Made by a program: the position numbers and the translations under genes. Below the pieces are notes generated by a model, which worked only from the letters and a program-made list of their open reading frames with translations, was not told the DNA's origin and ran no database searches. A DNA stretch of 64,000 bases from Segatella copri. GTDB taxonomy: Bacteria; Bacteroidota; Bacteroidia; Bacteroidales; Bacteroidaceae. Positions 26,455 through 33,317 of this stretch are shown here, one piece after another (positions within the stretch are counted from its first letter, which is position 1; each line of letters opens with the position of its first letter). The stretch lies in the NCBI RefSeq assembly GCF_026015295.1, contig NZ_JAPDUW010000001.1, positions 1,364,001 to 1,428,000 on the forward strand, given 5' to 3'.

Positions 26455-26475
26455 ATTTCTTTCGCTATTAAAGTT
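26434..26475 (-). repeat. Duplicated antitoxin start region (upstream copy)
   Basis: This is the copy that carries the functional antitoxin start codon and ribosome-binding region. It matches 25806-25847 with a single mismatch. Confidence 0.85.
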
Positions 26476-26656
26476 CCACGATTCTTATGTAAAGATGGTG
26501 CAAAAATACGAAGAAAGATTGGAAACCGCAAGAAAATCTACAAGAAAATGGCAGAGAACACTGAAAATTAATAGATTATACGGATTAAGTTGGATAAAAA
26601 AAAGGCCCTGTATAAATTTTTCTTCTTAAAATCTTTGAAGTATTAGCAATTATCTG

Positions 26657-26664
26657 TATCTTTG
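26657..26664 (+). promoter_or_regulatory. -7 box of the 43-residue ORF
   Basis: TATCTTTG followed by CACATG lies 28 bases before the small ORF at 26692. Confidence 0.65.
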
Positions 26665-26691
26665 CACATGAAATATTTAAAATTAACAATT

Positions 26692-26823
26692 ATGGCAACA
26701 CAAGTGAAGCGCATGAACGAGCGGATGCAGCAAGAATTAGATAAACTTTGGGAATCTGGCGAACTGAGTAATGAGAAGTTGCAGGAAATGCAGTCTGAAC
26801 ACTTGCGCACGGCTTATAAATAA
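26692..26823 (+). CDS. Hypothetical 43-residue helical protein
   Basis: A short ORF (MATQVKRMNERMQQELDKLW, then SGELSNEKLQEMQSEHLRT and YK). It is highly charged and predicted to be nearly all helical, perhaps a coiled coil. A strong promoter box stands 28 bases upstream and a 10-bp hairpin (26849-26880) 26 bases downstream, so expression is likely. I do not recognise the family. Its position next to a toxin-antitoxin pair may be accidental. Confidence 0.6.
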   Translation: MATQVKRMNERMQQELDKLWESGELSNEKLQEMQSEHLRTAYK

Positions 26824-26848
26824 TGCTTAAGACTAGACTTTTTATTTA

Positions 26849-26880
26849 TGCGGAATGCCCAACAAGTAGAGCATTCCGCA
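26849..26880. other. Hairpin between convergent genes
   Basis: TGCGGAATGC (26849-26858) pairs with GCATTCCGCA (26871-26880). Neither strand has a T run on its 3' side, so it is a weak terminator candidate for the genes that converge here. Confidence 0.5.
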
Positions 26881-26887
26881 AAAAAAA

Positions 26888-28099
26888 CTACTTGTTAAAA
26901 TACTTCTTGCCACCCTGCAGGATAACAATTCCCTTAGCATTCTTGCCAACTGTCATACCAGCCATATTGAAAGTCTTAGCTGACTTTACTACATTTGTGC
27001 GAGCTAACTCAGTAATACCGGTGCCTGTATTGTCAAGCAAGTAGATGACATATTGAGCTTCTCCATTACCTAAATATTCACTATTTCCTATATAAATCTT
27101 TCCATTCATACGATAGATAGACAGATCCTTTCCATTATTACCATTCGGTATAGTGAACAATTCCTTTCCATCCTCATTCTTTACGGCTATATAAGACTCA
27201 TAGTACTTGTCAGGCACATCCTGACATAAAACGAGCTTTCCATTTTCAATACCATTTATCATTAGACTATTAGCGCTAGCTTCTGGCTGTGATACTTGCC
27301 TATAACATTCTACAAGAAACTCATATTTATCATCATTGTTAAACACATTTTGAGTAAGGTATACATATGAATCCTCATTGTAGTTCGCATCAAAATCATA
27401 CACCTCTGTCTGCATGATTCTTTCTTGCTGTGTTATCTCACTACCTTCACGGCTATCATCTACCTTCCAAGCTAATTTAGACATATCAACTTCAACTAAC
27501 CTAGTAAGACCATCTACATTATATAATTTATTGTCGGAAGGATTATAATAAGAGTAACGCTCACTTACGTAAATACTATCATTACCACCAAAAGTTTCTG
27601 GCCGATCATATTTATTATAAAAAGCAAAATTGCCTTTATAATCAGTGAAGTAAACCTGTTCACCATCGCCTATCAATTTGGTAACAGCAGCCTTAAATTC
27701 ATCCATCGTTGTAATTGGAGTTTCAAATCCATTATCACCATATACTCCATCAACTTTGTTCCAATAAGCTTCCTCTTTACCTTCCTTAACAACCTTCTTT
27801 GTTTTGAAATCAGCTAATGCTTTCATTGGTACCAAATTGCTTTTGAATACCCTAGGGTCATACTTAAAAGTTTTCTCCACGTTAAAAGAAGCATCATAAA
27901 CAGTGAACTCTGATATTTGGTTACTACCACCATGATATTCAACTCCGATAGTTGAATAAGGGGTAATAACACCTGTAGTAGTAAGCCCTTTAGGGATGAA
28001 ATCAAATCCATCACCTTTCACCTTAGTCACTTCAGAAACCTGTGCACTAGCAGCCAAAGCCATGACTGCAAATGCGGAAACAAGTAATGTTCTCTTCAT
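26888..28099 (-). CDS. Secreted protein with short C-terminal sorting-like motif
   Basis: The 403-residue protein has a clear signal peptide (MKRTLLVSAFAVMALAASAQ). The body is beta-rich, with no catalytic motif recognised. The end, FNMAGMTVGKNAKGIVI then LQGGKKYFNK, resembles the short C-terminal tails (xYxxxGxxV...KGIVI...GKKYxxK) found on many exported Prevotella proteins, likely related to type IX secretion or surface attachment signals. Codon use is like neighbouring host genes. A role in binding or degradation at the surface is possible but cannot be read from the sequence. Confidence 0.65.
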   Translation of the reverse strand: MKRTLLVSAFAVMALAASAQVSEVTKVKGDGFDFIPKGLTTTGVITPYSTIGVEYHGGSNQISEFTVYDASFNVEKTFKYDPRVFKSNLVPMKALADFKTKKVVKEGKEEAYWNKVDGVYGDNGFETPITTMDEFKAAVTKLIGDGEQVYFTDYKGNFAFYNKYDRPETFGGNDSIYVSERYSYYNPSDNKLYNVDGLTRLVEVDMSKLAWKVDDSREGSEITQQERIMQTEVYDFDANYNEDSYVYLTQNVFNNDDKYEFLVECYRQVSQPEASANSLMINGIENGKLVLCQDVPDKYYESYIAVKNEDGKELFTIPNGNNGKDLSIYRMNGKIYIGNSEYLGNGEAQYVIYLLDNTGTGITELARTNVVKSAKTFNMAGMTVGKNAKGIVILQGGKKYFNK

Positions 28100-28437
28100 A
28101 ATTAATTACAACAACAAGTTTGGATGTCCTGCAAACTTAATTTAAAAAAGTTTATAAGTTCTTTTTCCTGCAATAACAAAGCGTAGACATCTTCACTTGA
28201 CATTTGCCTAGCGACACATTTGCTATGCAGTTGCTACATATTATTCTACCCTTGTGAGCATCACCCTTCATAATGATTTTGCAAAAATAGTCTTTTTGAT
28301 AGTATTCAGAAAATAAAAGCTACAACCAAACACCCTTATCCATAGCAACAAAGCCAACCCTGATGCACATCAAGACCAGCCTCATCCCCATTAGAACGCA
28401 GAAACGTGGACGATCCACTTATCCAACGTTCCAAGGT
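28100..28437. other. Gene-free stretch left of the structured palindrome
   Basis: No convincing gene is seen. The region holds the leader of the exported-protein gene on the minus strand. At 28404-28416 there is a short perfect palindromic unit, GTGGACGATCCAC, next to a longer structured element. Confidence 0.4.
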
Positions 28438-28535
28438 GTTTGGCCTAACCTATATGCAACAGATAAGTTTTACGTCCACGCTATAGCGGACGCTTACTTA
28501 TTTATTCTGTTGCACATGTTCTTCCGCGGCCAAAC
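28438..28535. repeat. 98-bp structured palindrome
   Basis: Four paired segments are nested: GTTTGGCC (28438-28445) with GGCCAAAC (28528-28535); GCAACAG (28456-28462) with CTGTTGC (28507-28513); ATAAG (28463-28467) with CTTAT (28497-28501); CGTCC (28473-28477) with GGACG (28488-28492). No ORF explains it. It could be a structured RNA, an insertion-sequence-like miniature element or a recombination hairpin. Confidence 0.6.
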
Positions 28536-28699
28536 TTCAGGAACATTATTATCGAATAAACAGCAAACGCTATTATTTTAACCCACAAAAAACAGACGTC
28601 ATCACCCTAGGGCGAATCAATCCGAATGCAAAGTAAATGCAAACGAGCGCAATGAAAGCTTGCTTTCAAATTGCCGAGTGCAGCTTTGCTTCTGCAAAG

Positions 28700-28783
28700 A
28701 TACTGCAAAAATCAGAGATAACAAAAAGATTCGCCATTTTTTTTATATTATCCCCAATTTTTTCTTGCGAAATCAAAATATTC
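28700..28783 (+). repeat. 84-bp direct repeat, left copy
   Basis: From ATACTGCAAAAATCAGAG to the ATC(A)AAATATTC end, it matches 29189-29271 with only a few differences. The right copy runs into the promoter of the AAA/PDDEXK gene, so the left copy is probably a duplicated or orphaned promoter region. Confidence 0.8.
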
Positions 28784-28820
28784 TTCTCAAAAAACAAATA
28801 GCAAAGCGTTTTTATCTATC

Positions 28821-28955
28821 ACTTCTCGAGAGATTGCTAACACTTTGAACATCAATAGAAGTGCCATCCTTAAGCATCTCAAGAAGATGCAGGAAGATCA
28901 TATCATCCGCAGAGAAGGCTCGCAGAAATCAGGCAAATGGGTTGTCATATCATAA
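28821..28955 (+). pseudogene. Winged-helix C-terminal fragment
   Basis: The frame from 28821 (perhaps from about 28800) reads TSREIANTLNINRSAILKHL, then a wing with REGSQKSGKWVVIS and a stop at 28953-28955. This is the C-terminal helix-turn-helix found at the end of ATP-binding regulators of the AlbA_2/RecG-like type. No start codon or N-terminal domains are present. It sits between the two copies of the 84-bp direct repeat. Confidence 0.6.
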
Positions 28956-28988
28956 TCCTGACCGATAAATATTATGTGGAAGCAAACA

Positions 28989-29125
28989 CGGAAATACTCT
29001 TCACTCTTCACCTTACCCCTGGAAACACCGATAAACAGGGCGGTTGACGGGGGTGAAGAGTTCTCGGCAGCTCTTCACCCACTCTTCACCACTCTTCACC
29101 TGAATACCTTTTCACGAATCCGACT
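28989..29125. repeat. CTCTTCACC dispersed repeat, copy B
   Basis: Nearly the same sequence as copy A, with the conserved core GATAAACAGGGCGGTTG and the final AATCCGACTGAAAA. The arms are inverted copies of CTCTTCACC/GGTGAAGAG words. Confidence 0.8.
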
Positions 29126-29188
29126 GAAAAAACATTGGGCTACCTCCATCATAAATAAAACGCCCCGCCATTTTACGAATTGACAAGA

Positions 29189-29271
29189 ATACTGCAAAAA
29201 TCAGAGATAACAAAAAGATTCGCCACCTTTTTTATATTATCCCCCATTTTTCTTGCAAAATCAAAATATTC
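29189..29271 (+). repeat. 84-bp direct repeat, right copy
   Basis: The counterpart of 28700-28783. It ends 5 bases before the -7 box of the AAA/PDDEXK gene. Confidence 0.8.
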
Positions 29272-29275
29272 ATCG

Positions 29276-29283
29276 TATCTTTG
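29276..29283 (+). promoter_or_regulatory. -7 box of the AAA/PDDEXK gene
   Basis: TATCTTTG followed by CAAATAG lies 68 bases before the start at 29351. Confidence 0.65.
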
Positions 29284-29350
29284 CAAATAGAATTTATAGT
29301 AAGGCGAATAGCTCGCAAAAAGCTATCCTGAAAACATAGGAGATTAGATT

Positions 29351-30937
29351 ATGACAGAAATGAACGATAGAAAATTGCCTGTAGGCATCCAGTCTTTTGC
29401 AGAAATAAGAAGAGAAGGATATCTGTATGTTGACAAGACTGATATAATCTGGAGACTTGCCAACAGGGGAAAAAAGTATAATTACCTGAGCCGCCCACGC
29501 CGCTTTGGCAAGTCGATTCTCGTGGATACACTCCAGGCTTACTTCGAGGGGAAAAAGGAACTCTTCGAAGGATTGAAGGTGATGAAGCTAGAGAAAGACT
29601 GGACCTGCTATCCCGTAATTCGACTCGACATGAGTTGCGGAGGAGCTACCCCCGAAGAACTCAACTCCTATCTCGACGATGCCTTCTATAAACTCGAACA
29701 GAAGTATGAAGTTGCGGTACGTCCGGAGGTTTCCCTTGCCGTACGTTTCCAGAACATCATCGAAACGATGTTTCAAAAGACCGGAAAACAGGCGGTTATT
29801 CTTATCGACGAGTATGATTCTCCATTGCAGCATTCTTGGAAGACTCCTCAGCATGATGCCTGCACAGCCATCTATAAATCCGTATTTGCCGTCTTGAAAA
29901 AAGAAGACGAGCACGAGCGTTTCGTCTTCATCACGGGCATCACCAAGTTTACACAAATCTCCCTCTTCTCCGTGCTCAACAACCTGAGCAACATCAGTTT
30001 TGATGCACCTTATGCCACTATCTGCGGCATTTCAAAACAGGAAGTTGCAGAAAACTTCATGCCTGAGATTGAGGCGATGGGAGAAGAAAACGGATGGACT
30101 CCTGAGGAGACACTGAAGCAGCTCACGGCTTTTTACGACGGATATCATTTCTGCCGCAAAAATATGGTGGATATTTTCAATCCGTTCAGCCTCATCAATG
30201 CCCTGGATGATAGGGAATTGAGAAATTACTGGACTTCATCAGGGGCCACTTCCCTATTGCCAAAGTTCGTGGATGACATGGAGATGAAGATGGAATATTT
30301 TGACCATTGCTTCATCGAGCGCGACACCCTGGAAACATCGGATGTGGTGAATGGCGGAGCCGAACTCTTCCTCTACCAGTCGGGGTATCTCACCATCAAG
30401 GGTTACGACGATGGCGTTTACATCCTGGGCTTCCCTAACTTTGAAGTTCGCAAGGCATTATACCGAGTAGTGGTTCCTGCCTTGACCATGAAGTCGAATT
30501 CGGAAGTGGTTTCTGCGCAGAGTTTCCTCAGAAAAATGATGCAGGACGGCAATACCGCTGAAGCCAAGAAGGCATTAAAGGCTCTTATCGCCGATGTTCC
30601 ATACAGCAACAAGAAAATGGCGAGCATGAATATGGAGGAGCGTTACCGGCTGATAATGAGCACGATATTCAGAGCCTTGGGATTTAGGGTGGAAGTAGAA
30701 AGGATGCTAGCCACTGGCAGAATTGATATGATTGTAGAGGTTCCATCCATCATCTACGTCCTGGAACTGAAGCTATCTAACAATGGCGGCATTTCTGCAG
30801 CCGAGAGCCAGATAAAGGAAAAGAGCTACACAGAACCATTCAAGGCCGACAAGCGCAAGGTCATCGCCCTAGCAGTGGAACTTGATGAAACAGGCAAGGG
30901 ATTGATAGATTGGAAAGAAGTGGATGAGTCTTTGTAA
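29351..30937 (+). CDS. AAA-ATPase_like / PDDEXK_9 nuclease-fold protein
   Basis: The 528-residue protein has an N-terminal AAA-ATPase_like domain (Walker A region SRPRRFGKSILVDTL at about 45-60, Walker B VILIDEYDSPL at about 150). The C-terminal PD-(D/E)xK domain of the PDDEXK_9 type (about 440-528) carries GRIDMIVEVPSIIYVLELKL. Such genes are present in many copies in gut Bacteroidetes and their function is not established; DNA processing, defence or selfish mobility have been suggested. Here it is flanked by copies B and C of the CTCTTCACC repeat. The ORF is complete. Confidence 0.9.
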   Translation: MTEMNDRKLPVGIQSFAEIRREGYLYVDKTDIIWRLANRGKKYNYLSRPRRFGKSILVDTLQAYFEGKKELFEGLKVMKLEKDWTCYPVIRLDMSCGGATPEELNSYLDDAFYKLEQKYEVAVRPEVSLAVRFQNIIETMFQKTGKQAVILIDEYDSPLQHSWKTPQHDACTAIYKSVFAVLKKEDEHERFVFITGITKFTQISLFSVLNNLSNISFDAPYATICGISKQEVAENFMPEIEAMGEENGWTPEETLKQLTAFYDGYHFCRKNMVDIFNPFSLINALDDRELRNYWTSSGATSLLPKFVDDMEMKMEYFDHCFIERDTLETSDVVNGGAELFLYQSGYLTIKGYDDGVYILGFPNFEVRKALYRVVVPALTMKSNSEVVSAQSFLRKMMQDGNTAEAKKALKALIADVPYSNKKMASMNMEERYRLIMSTIFRALGFRVEVERMLATGRIDMIVEVPSIIYVLELKLSNNGGISAAESQIKEKSYTEPFKADKRKVIALAVELDETGKGLIDWKEVDESL

Positions 30938-30946
30938 TCAAGATAA

Positions 30947-31095
30947 AGCTCTTCACCCTACCCCAGATAAACAGGGAGGTTGACGGAGGTGAAGAGTGGT
31001 GAAGAGTGGGTGAAGAGTTGCTGATGACTCTTCACCTCCCGAAATGCCGATAAACACAGGGGATTTGGGAGGAAAGGTGAAGAGTGAAGAGATTT
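30947..31095. repeat. CTCTTCACC dispersed repeat, copy C (rearranged)
   Basis: It contains the same CTCTTCACC/GGTGAAGAG words and two GATAAACA cores but in a partly inverted and doubled order relative to copies A and B. It begins 10 bases after the AAA/PDDEXK stop. Confidence 0.75.
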
Positions 31096-31171
31096 TTGCA
31101 GAATGCTAAACATAAATCATATTGATAGGATTGGGAAATCTGGTTTCCCCGTCTGAGATGACTGTCTTATA

Positions 31172-31189
31172 GGAACAGCCGACTGTTCC
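31172..31189. other. Short hairpin in gene-free stretch 31096-31340
   Basis: GGAACAG/CTGTTCC around a 4-base loop. A second hairpin (GCTGTT/AAACAGC type) lies near 31212-31230. No gene is seen in this stretch. Confidence 0.4.
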
Positions 31190-31364
31190 CTATTCCGCTA
31201 GTCTGCTGTTCGCCCCAAACAGCCTACTGGCCATACGCAAACAGCACACTTATCTTTCGGAGATAAATATCAGAACATCGGAGATTGATCTGACAAAAAC
31301 AGCCATATCAAAACAAAAACGAAATGAAACTTCCCTGAAATTTGGAGGGTTAAAAAAAATATAT

Positions 31365-31372
31365 TACCTTTG
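31365..31372 (+). promoter_or_regulatory. Promoter of the DMT-family gene
   Basis: TACCTTTG with TTTG at 31341-31344 at the right distance for a Bacteroidetes -33. It rules out the longer start at 31370, which would overlap the box. Confidence 0.75.
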
Positions 31373-31393
31373 CACCCGCAAAAAAATAAGATT

Positions 31394-31762
31394 ATGAACG
31401 GATTGTATACAATATTATTATTGGTGCTGAGCAACATCTTCATGACGCTGGCTTGGTACGGACACCTCAAGTTGCAACAAACGGGCGTGAGCAGCAACTG
31501 GCCTCTTATCGGTGTCATCGCCTTCAGTTGGGCCATCGCCTTCTTCGAATATTGCTGTCAGGTACCAGCCAACCGCATCGGTTTCGTGGATAATGGAGGA
31601 CCATTTAATCTGGTCCAGCTCAAGGTGATTCAGGAATGCGTATCGCTTATCGTCTTCGCCATCATCGCCAATATCCTCTTTCAGGGACAGGGATTGCACT
31701 GGAATCATTTCGCAGCCTTCTGCTGCCTGATTGCAGCCGTTTATTTCGTATTCATGAAATAG
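31394..31762 (+). CDS. DMT-superfamily small membrane protein (DUF486)
   Basis: The 122-residue protein has four hydrophobic helices: GLYTILLLVLSNIFMTLAW, an internal one around LIGVIAFSWAIAFFEY, VSLIVFAIIANILF and AFCCLIAAVYFVF. The motif CCQVPANRIGF is typical of the DUF486 group of small drug/metabolite-transporter-like proteins. The start at 31394 is chosen because a promoter box overlaps the longer ORF's beginning. A single-gene unit with a clear terminator. Transported substrate is unknown. Confidence 0.88.
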   Translation: MNGLYTILLLVLSNIFMTLAWYGHLKLQQTGVSSNWPLIGVIAFSWAIAFFEYCCQVPANRIGFVDNGGPFNLVQLKVIQECVSLIVFAIIANILFQGQGLHWNHFAAFCCLIAAVYFVFMK

Positions 31763-31812
31763 CCGGATAAGGAGTTAACTCAATATAACTCCTTATCCGG
31801 CTACCTTTTTAG
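31761..31812 (+). terminator. Terminator after the DMT-family gene
   Basis: AGCCGGATAAGGAGTTA pairs with its near-perfect complement TA(T)AACTCCTTATCCGGCT and is followed by ACCTTTTTAG. Confidence 0.85.
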
Positions 31813-31825
31813 TTTTACACCTGCC

Positions 31826-32629
31826 CTACACCAGCTTATAGATTTCGCTCGGTGTCTTGCGCTTCAATACTTCCAGTTGGAAGTCCTTGCCGGCTATGAT
31901 GCCTTTGCTGCGCAGGATCTGCTCCACGGTTTTGCGTGCCAGCTCAGGATGGTTGTTCTCCTCGCTGAGATGACAGAGCCAGACGTGATGAAGCTCCGGT
32001 GTAGCATAATTGGCAAGCGCCTCGCCACAATCGTCGTTGCTCAGATGACCGTTATCTCCCAGAATGCGATCCTTCAGATACTGGGGATAATGACCCTGCT
32101 GGAGCATCTCTACACTATGGTTCGCCTCGAGTACAAGATAGTTGGCACGGCCGATAAAGTCGTGCATCTCTTCGGTAATATGGCCCACATCGGTGATGAG
32201 ACAGAAGTTCACACCTCCGCACTCCACGAAATAGCCAACATTGTCGGTACTGTCATGGGGTACGCCGAACGGAGTAATCTTAAACTCGCCCAGTGTGAAA
32301 GTTACGTTCTTCTCTATCACACGAGCATGGTTAGGCTCTATCTTCTTTCGAACACAATAGTTGCGCTCGATGCCTTGATGTACTTTACGGGTCGTATATA
32401 CCGGTAGATGATAGTCAGTACTCAGACTCCCCACCGACTTTACATGGTCGGCGTGGTCATGGGTGATGAGGACGTGATGCACATCCTCGAAGCGAAGTCC
32501 ATAGTTATGGAAATGCTTCTTTAATATTCTTATTCCTACTCCTACGTCTATCAGTATCGAATCCGTATCAGTGTAAAGATAATAGCAATTGCCACTACTT
32601 CCACTGCCAAAGGATATAAATTTCAGCAT
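31826..32629 (-). CDS. Metallo-beta-lactamase-fold hydrolase (YycJ/WalJ-like)
   Basis: The 267-residue protein starts at the internal Met (LKFISFGSGSSGNCYYL), the usual start of this family. A longer in-frame extension to 32713 is unlikely because it would run through a promoter region and adds no homology. The metal motif HDHADH is at residues 57-62, with later His and Asp (TDVGH, LEANHS, NGHLSNDD). YycJ-type proteins are predicted exonucleases or phosphodiesterases that work with cell-wall and DNA-damage functions in other bacteria. Its downstream neighbours converge from the plus strand, with no obvious shared pathway. Confidence 0.85.
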   Translation of the reverse strand: MLKFISFGSGSSGNCYYLYTDTDSILIDVGVGIRILKKHFHNYGLRFEDVHHVLITHDHADHVKSVGSLSTDYHLPVYTTRKVHQGIERNYCVRKKIEPNHARVIEKNVTFTLGEFKITPFGVPHDSTDNVGYFVECGGVNFCLITDVGHITEEMHDFIGRANYLVLEANHSVEMLQQGHYPQYLKDRILGDNGHLSNDDCGEALANYATPELHHVWLCHLSEENNHPELARKTVEQILRSKGIIAGKDFQLEVLKRKTPSEIYKLV

Positions 32630-32689
32630 TTTAATTGTTATTTTCCATGCAAAGTTAGCAAAAAAGATTCTTATTACAAAGTTTTTTAC

Positions 32690-32697
32690 TATCTTTG
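32690..32697 (+). promoter_or_regulatory. -7 box of the 32743 lipoprotein gene
   Basis: TATCTTTG, 46 bases before the chosen start. Confidence 0.65.
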
Positions 32698-32742
32698 TAC
32701 CGAAATATCGCAAAAAAATAGAATTTTTAAGATTTGAGAATC

Positions 32743-33198
32743 ATGATGAAGAAGTCGATGATAGGTTTATGCATAGCTGTGGCATGCATGACCGCAAGTA
32801 TATTCAGCCTTTCGGGATGTGAACCTCACGAAGGCAGCGAGGACCAGCTGAAGGCTGATGTTGATTCGTTTGCCAACTATTATTTCAACTGGCATTTCCC
32901 GAAAGCCGTGAAGTATTGCACCCAGGAATCGGAGCGCTGGCTGCGCTATGCTGCAAGTAATGTGAACGAGACCGACGTGGAACAGCTGCGCCAGAAACCG
33001 GAGGATGCCAGCATCGAGATTACGGATATTGATTTCGGTGATGATGAAAAAACTGCCACCATTACCCTTACGGTTCATAATTTTCTGCAGATGGACAGCA
33101 TCGGGCAGGATCCGCAGCTCATAGAACAGGCCGATTTCCAACTGCCGATGTGTATGGAAAAGGGGCTCTGGAAGATTAAGTTGGATAAATTGCCTTGA
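32743..33198 (+). CDS. Small lipoprotein of unknown function
   Basis: About 151 residues from ATG 32743 (a second ATG follows at once). The signal peptide ends FSLSGC, so the Cys is lipidated. The mature part (about 125 residues) has DVDSFANYYFNWHFPKA near its start and alternating strands later, resembling a small DUF4878-like/SnoaL-like fold of the cystatin type. Such lipoproteins often have no assigned role. A palindromic hairpin follows 9 bases after the stop. Confidence 0.7.
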   Translation: MMKKSMIGLCIAVACMTASIFSLSGCEPHEGSEDQLKADVDSFANYYFNWHFPKAVKYCTQESERWLRYAASNVNETDVEQLRQKPEDASIEITDIDFGDDEKTATITLTVHNFLQMDSIGQDPQLIEQADFQLPMCMEKGLWKIKLDKLP

Positions 33199-33206
33199 AA
33201 AAAGTA

Positions 33207-33260
33207 AGGAGTTTCTGAGGGGCATCATAATCAAAAAAAAGATGCCCTACAGAAACTCCT
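33207..33260. terminator. Hairpin after the 32743 lipoprotein gene
   Basis: AGGAGTTTCTG (33207-33217) and GGGCATC pair with GATGCCC and AGAAACTCCT (ending 33260). The loop contains an A run. There is no 3' T run on the plus strand, so it may work by another mechanism. Confidence 0.5.
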
Positions 33261-33263
33261 GGC

Positions 33264-33312
33264 TATAAACTGTTAACTATTAACTATCAACTGTTAACTA
33301 TTAACTATCAAC
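33264..33312. repeat. TTAACTATTAACT tandem words
   Basis: Two near-perfect tandem copies of about 21 bases (AACTGTTAACTATTAACTATC) lie between convergent genes. The same vocabulary recurs in the long hairpin at 38237-38304. Confidence 0.6.
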
Positions 33313-33317
33313 TGCAT

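Noticed and set aside
26849..26880. Hairpin as a standard Rho-independent terminator
   Set aside because: Neither strand has the required T run after the stem; it is listed only as a hairpin.
28363..28581. 72-codon ORF across the structured palindrome
   Set aside because: The sequence is dominated by inverted repeats, and the translation has no protein-like pattern.
25661..31095. Possible CRISPR array from repeated CTCTTCACC units
   Set aside because: Only three copies kilobases apart, palindromic, with genes between and no regular spacers or cas genes.
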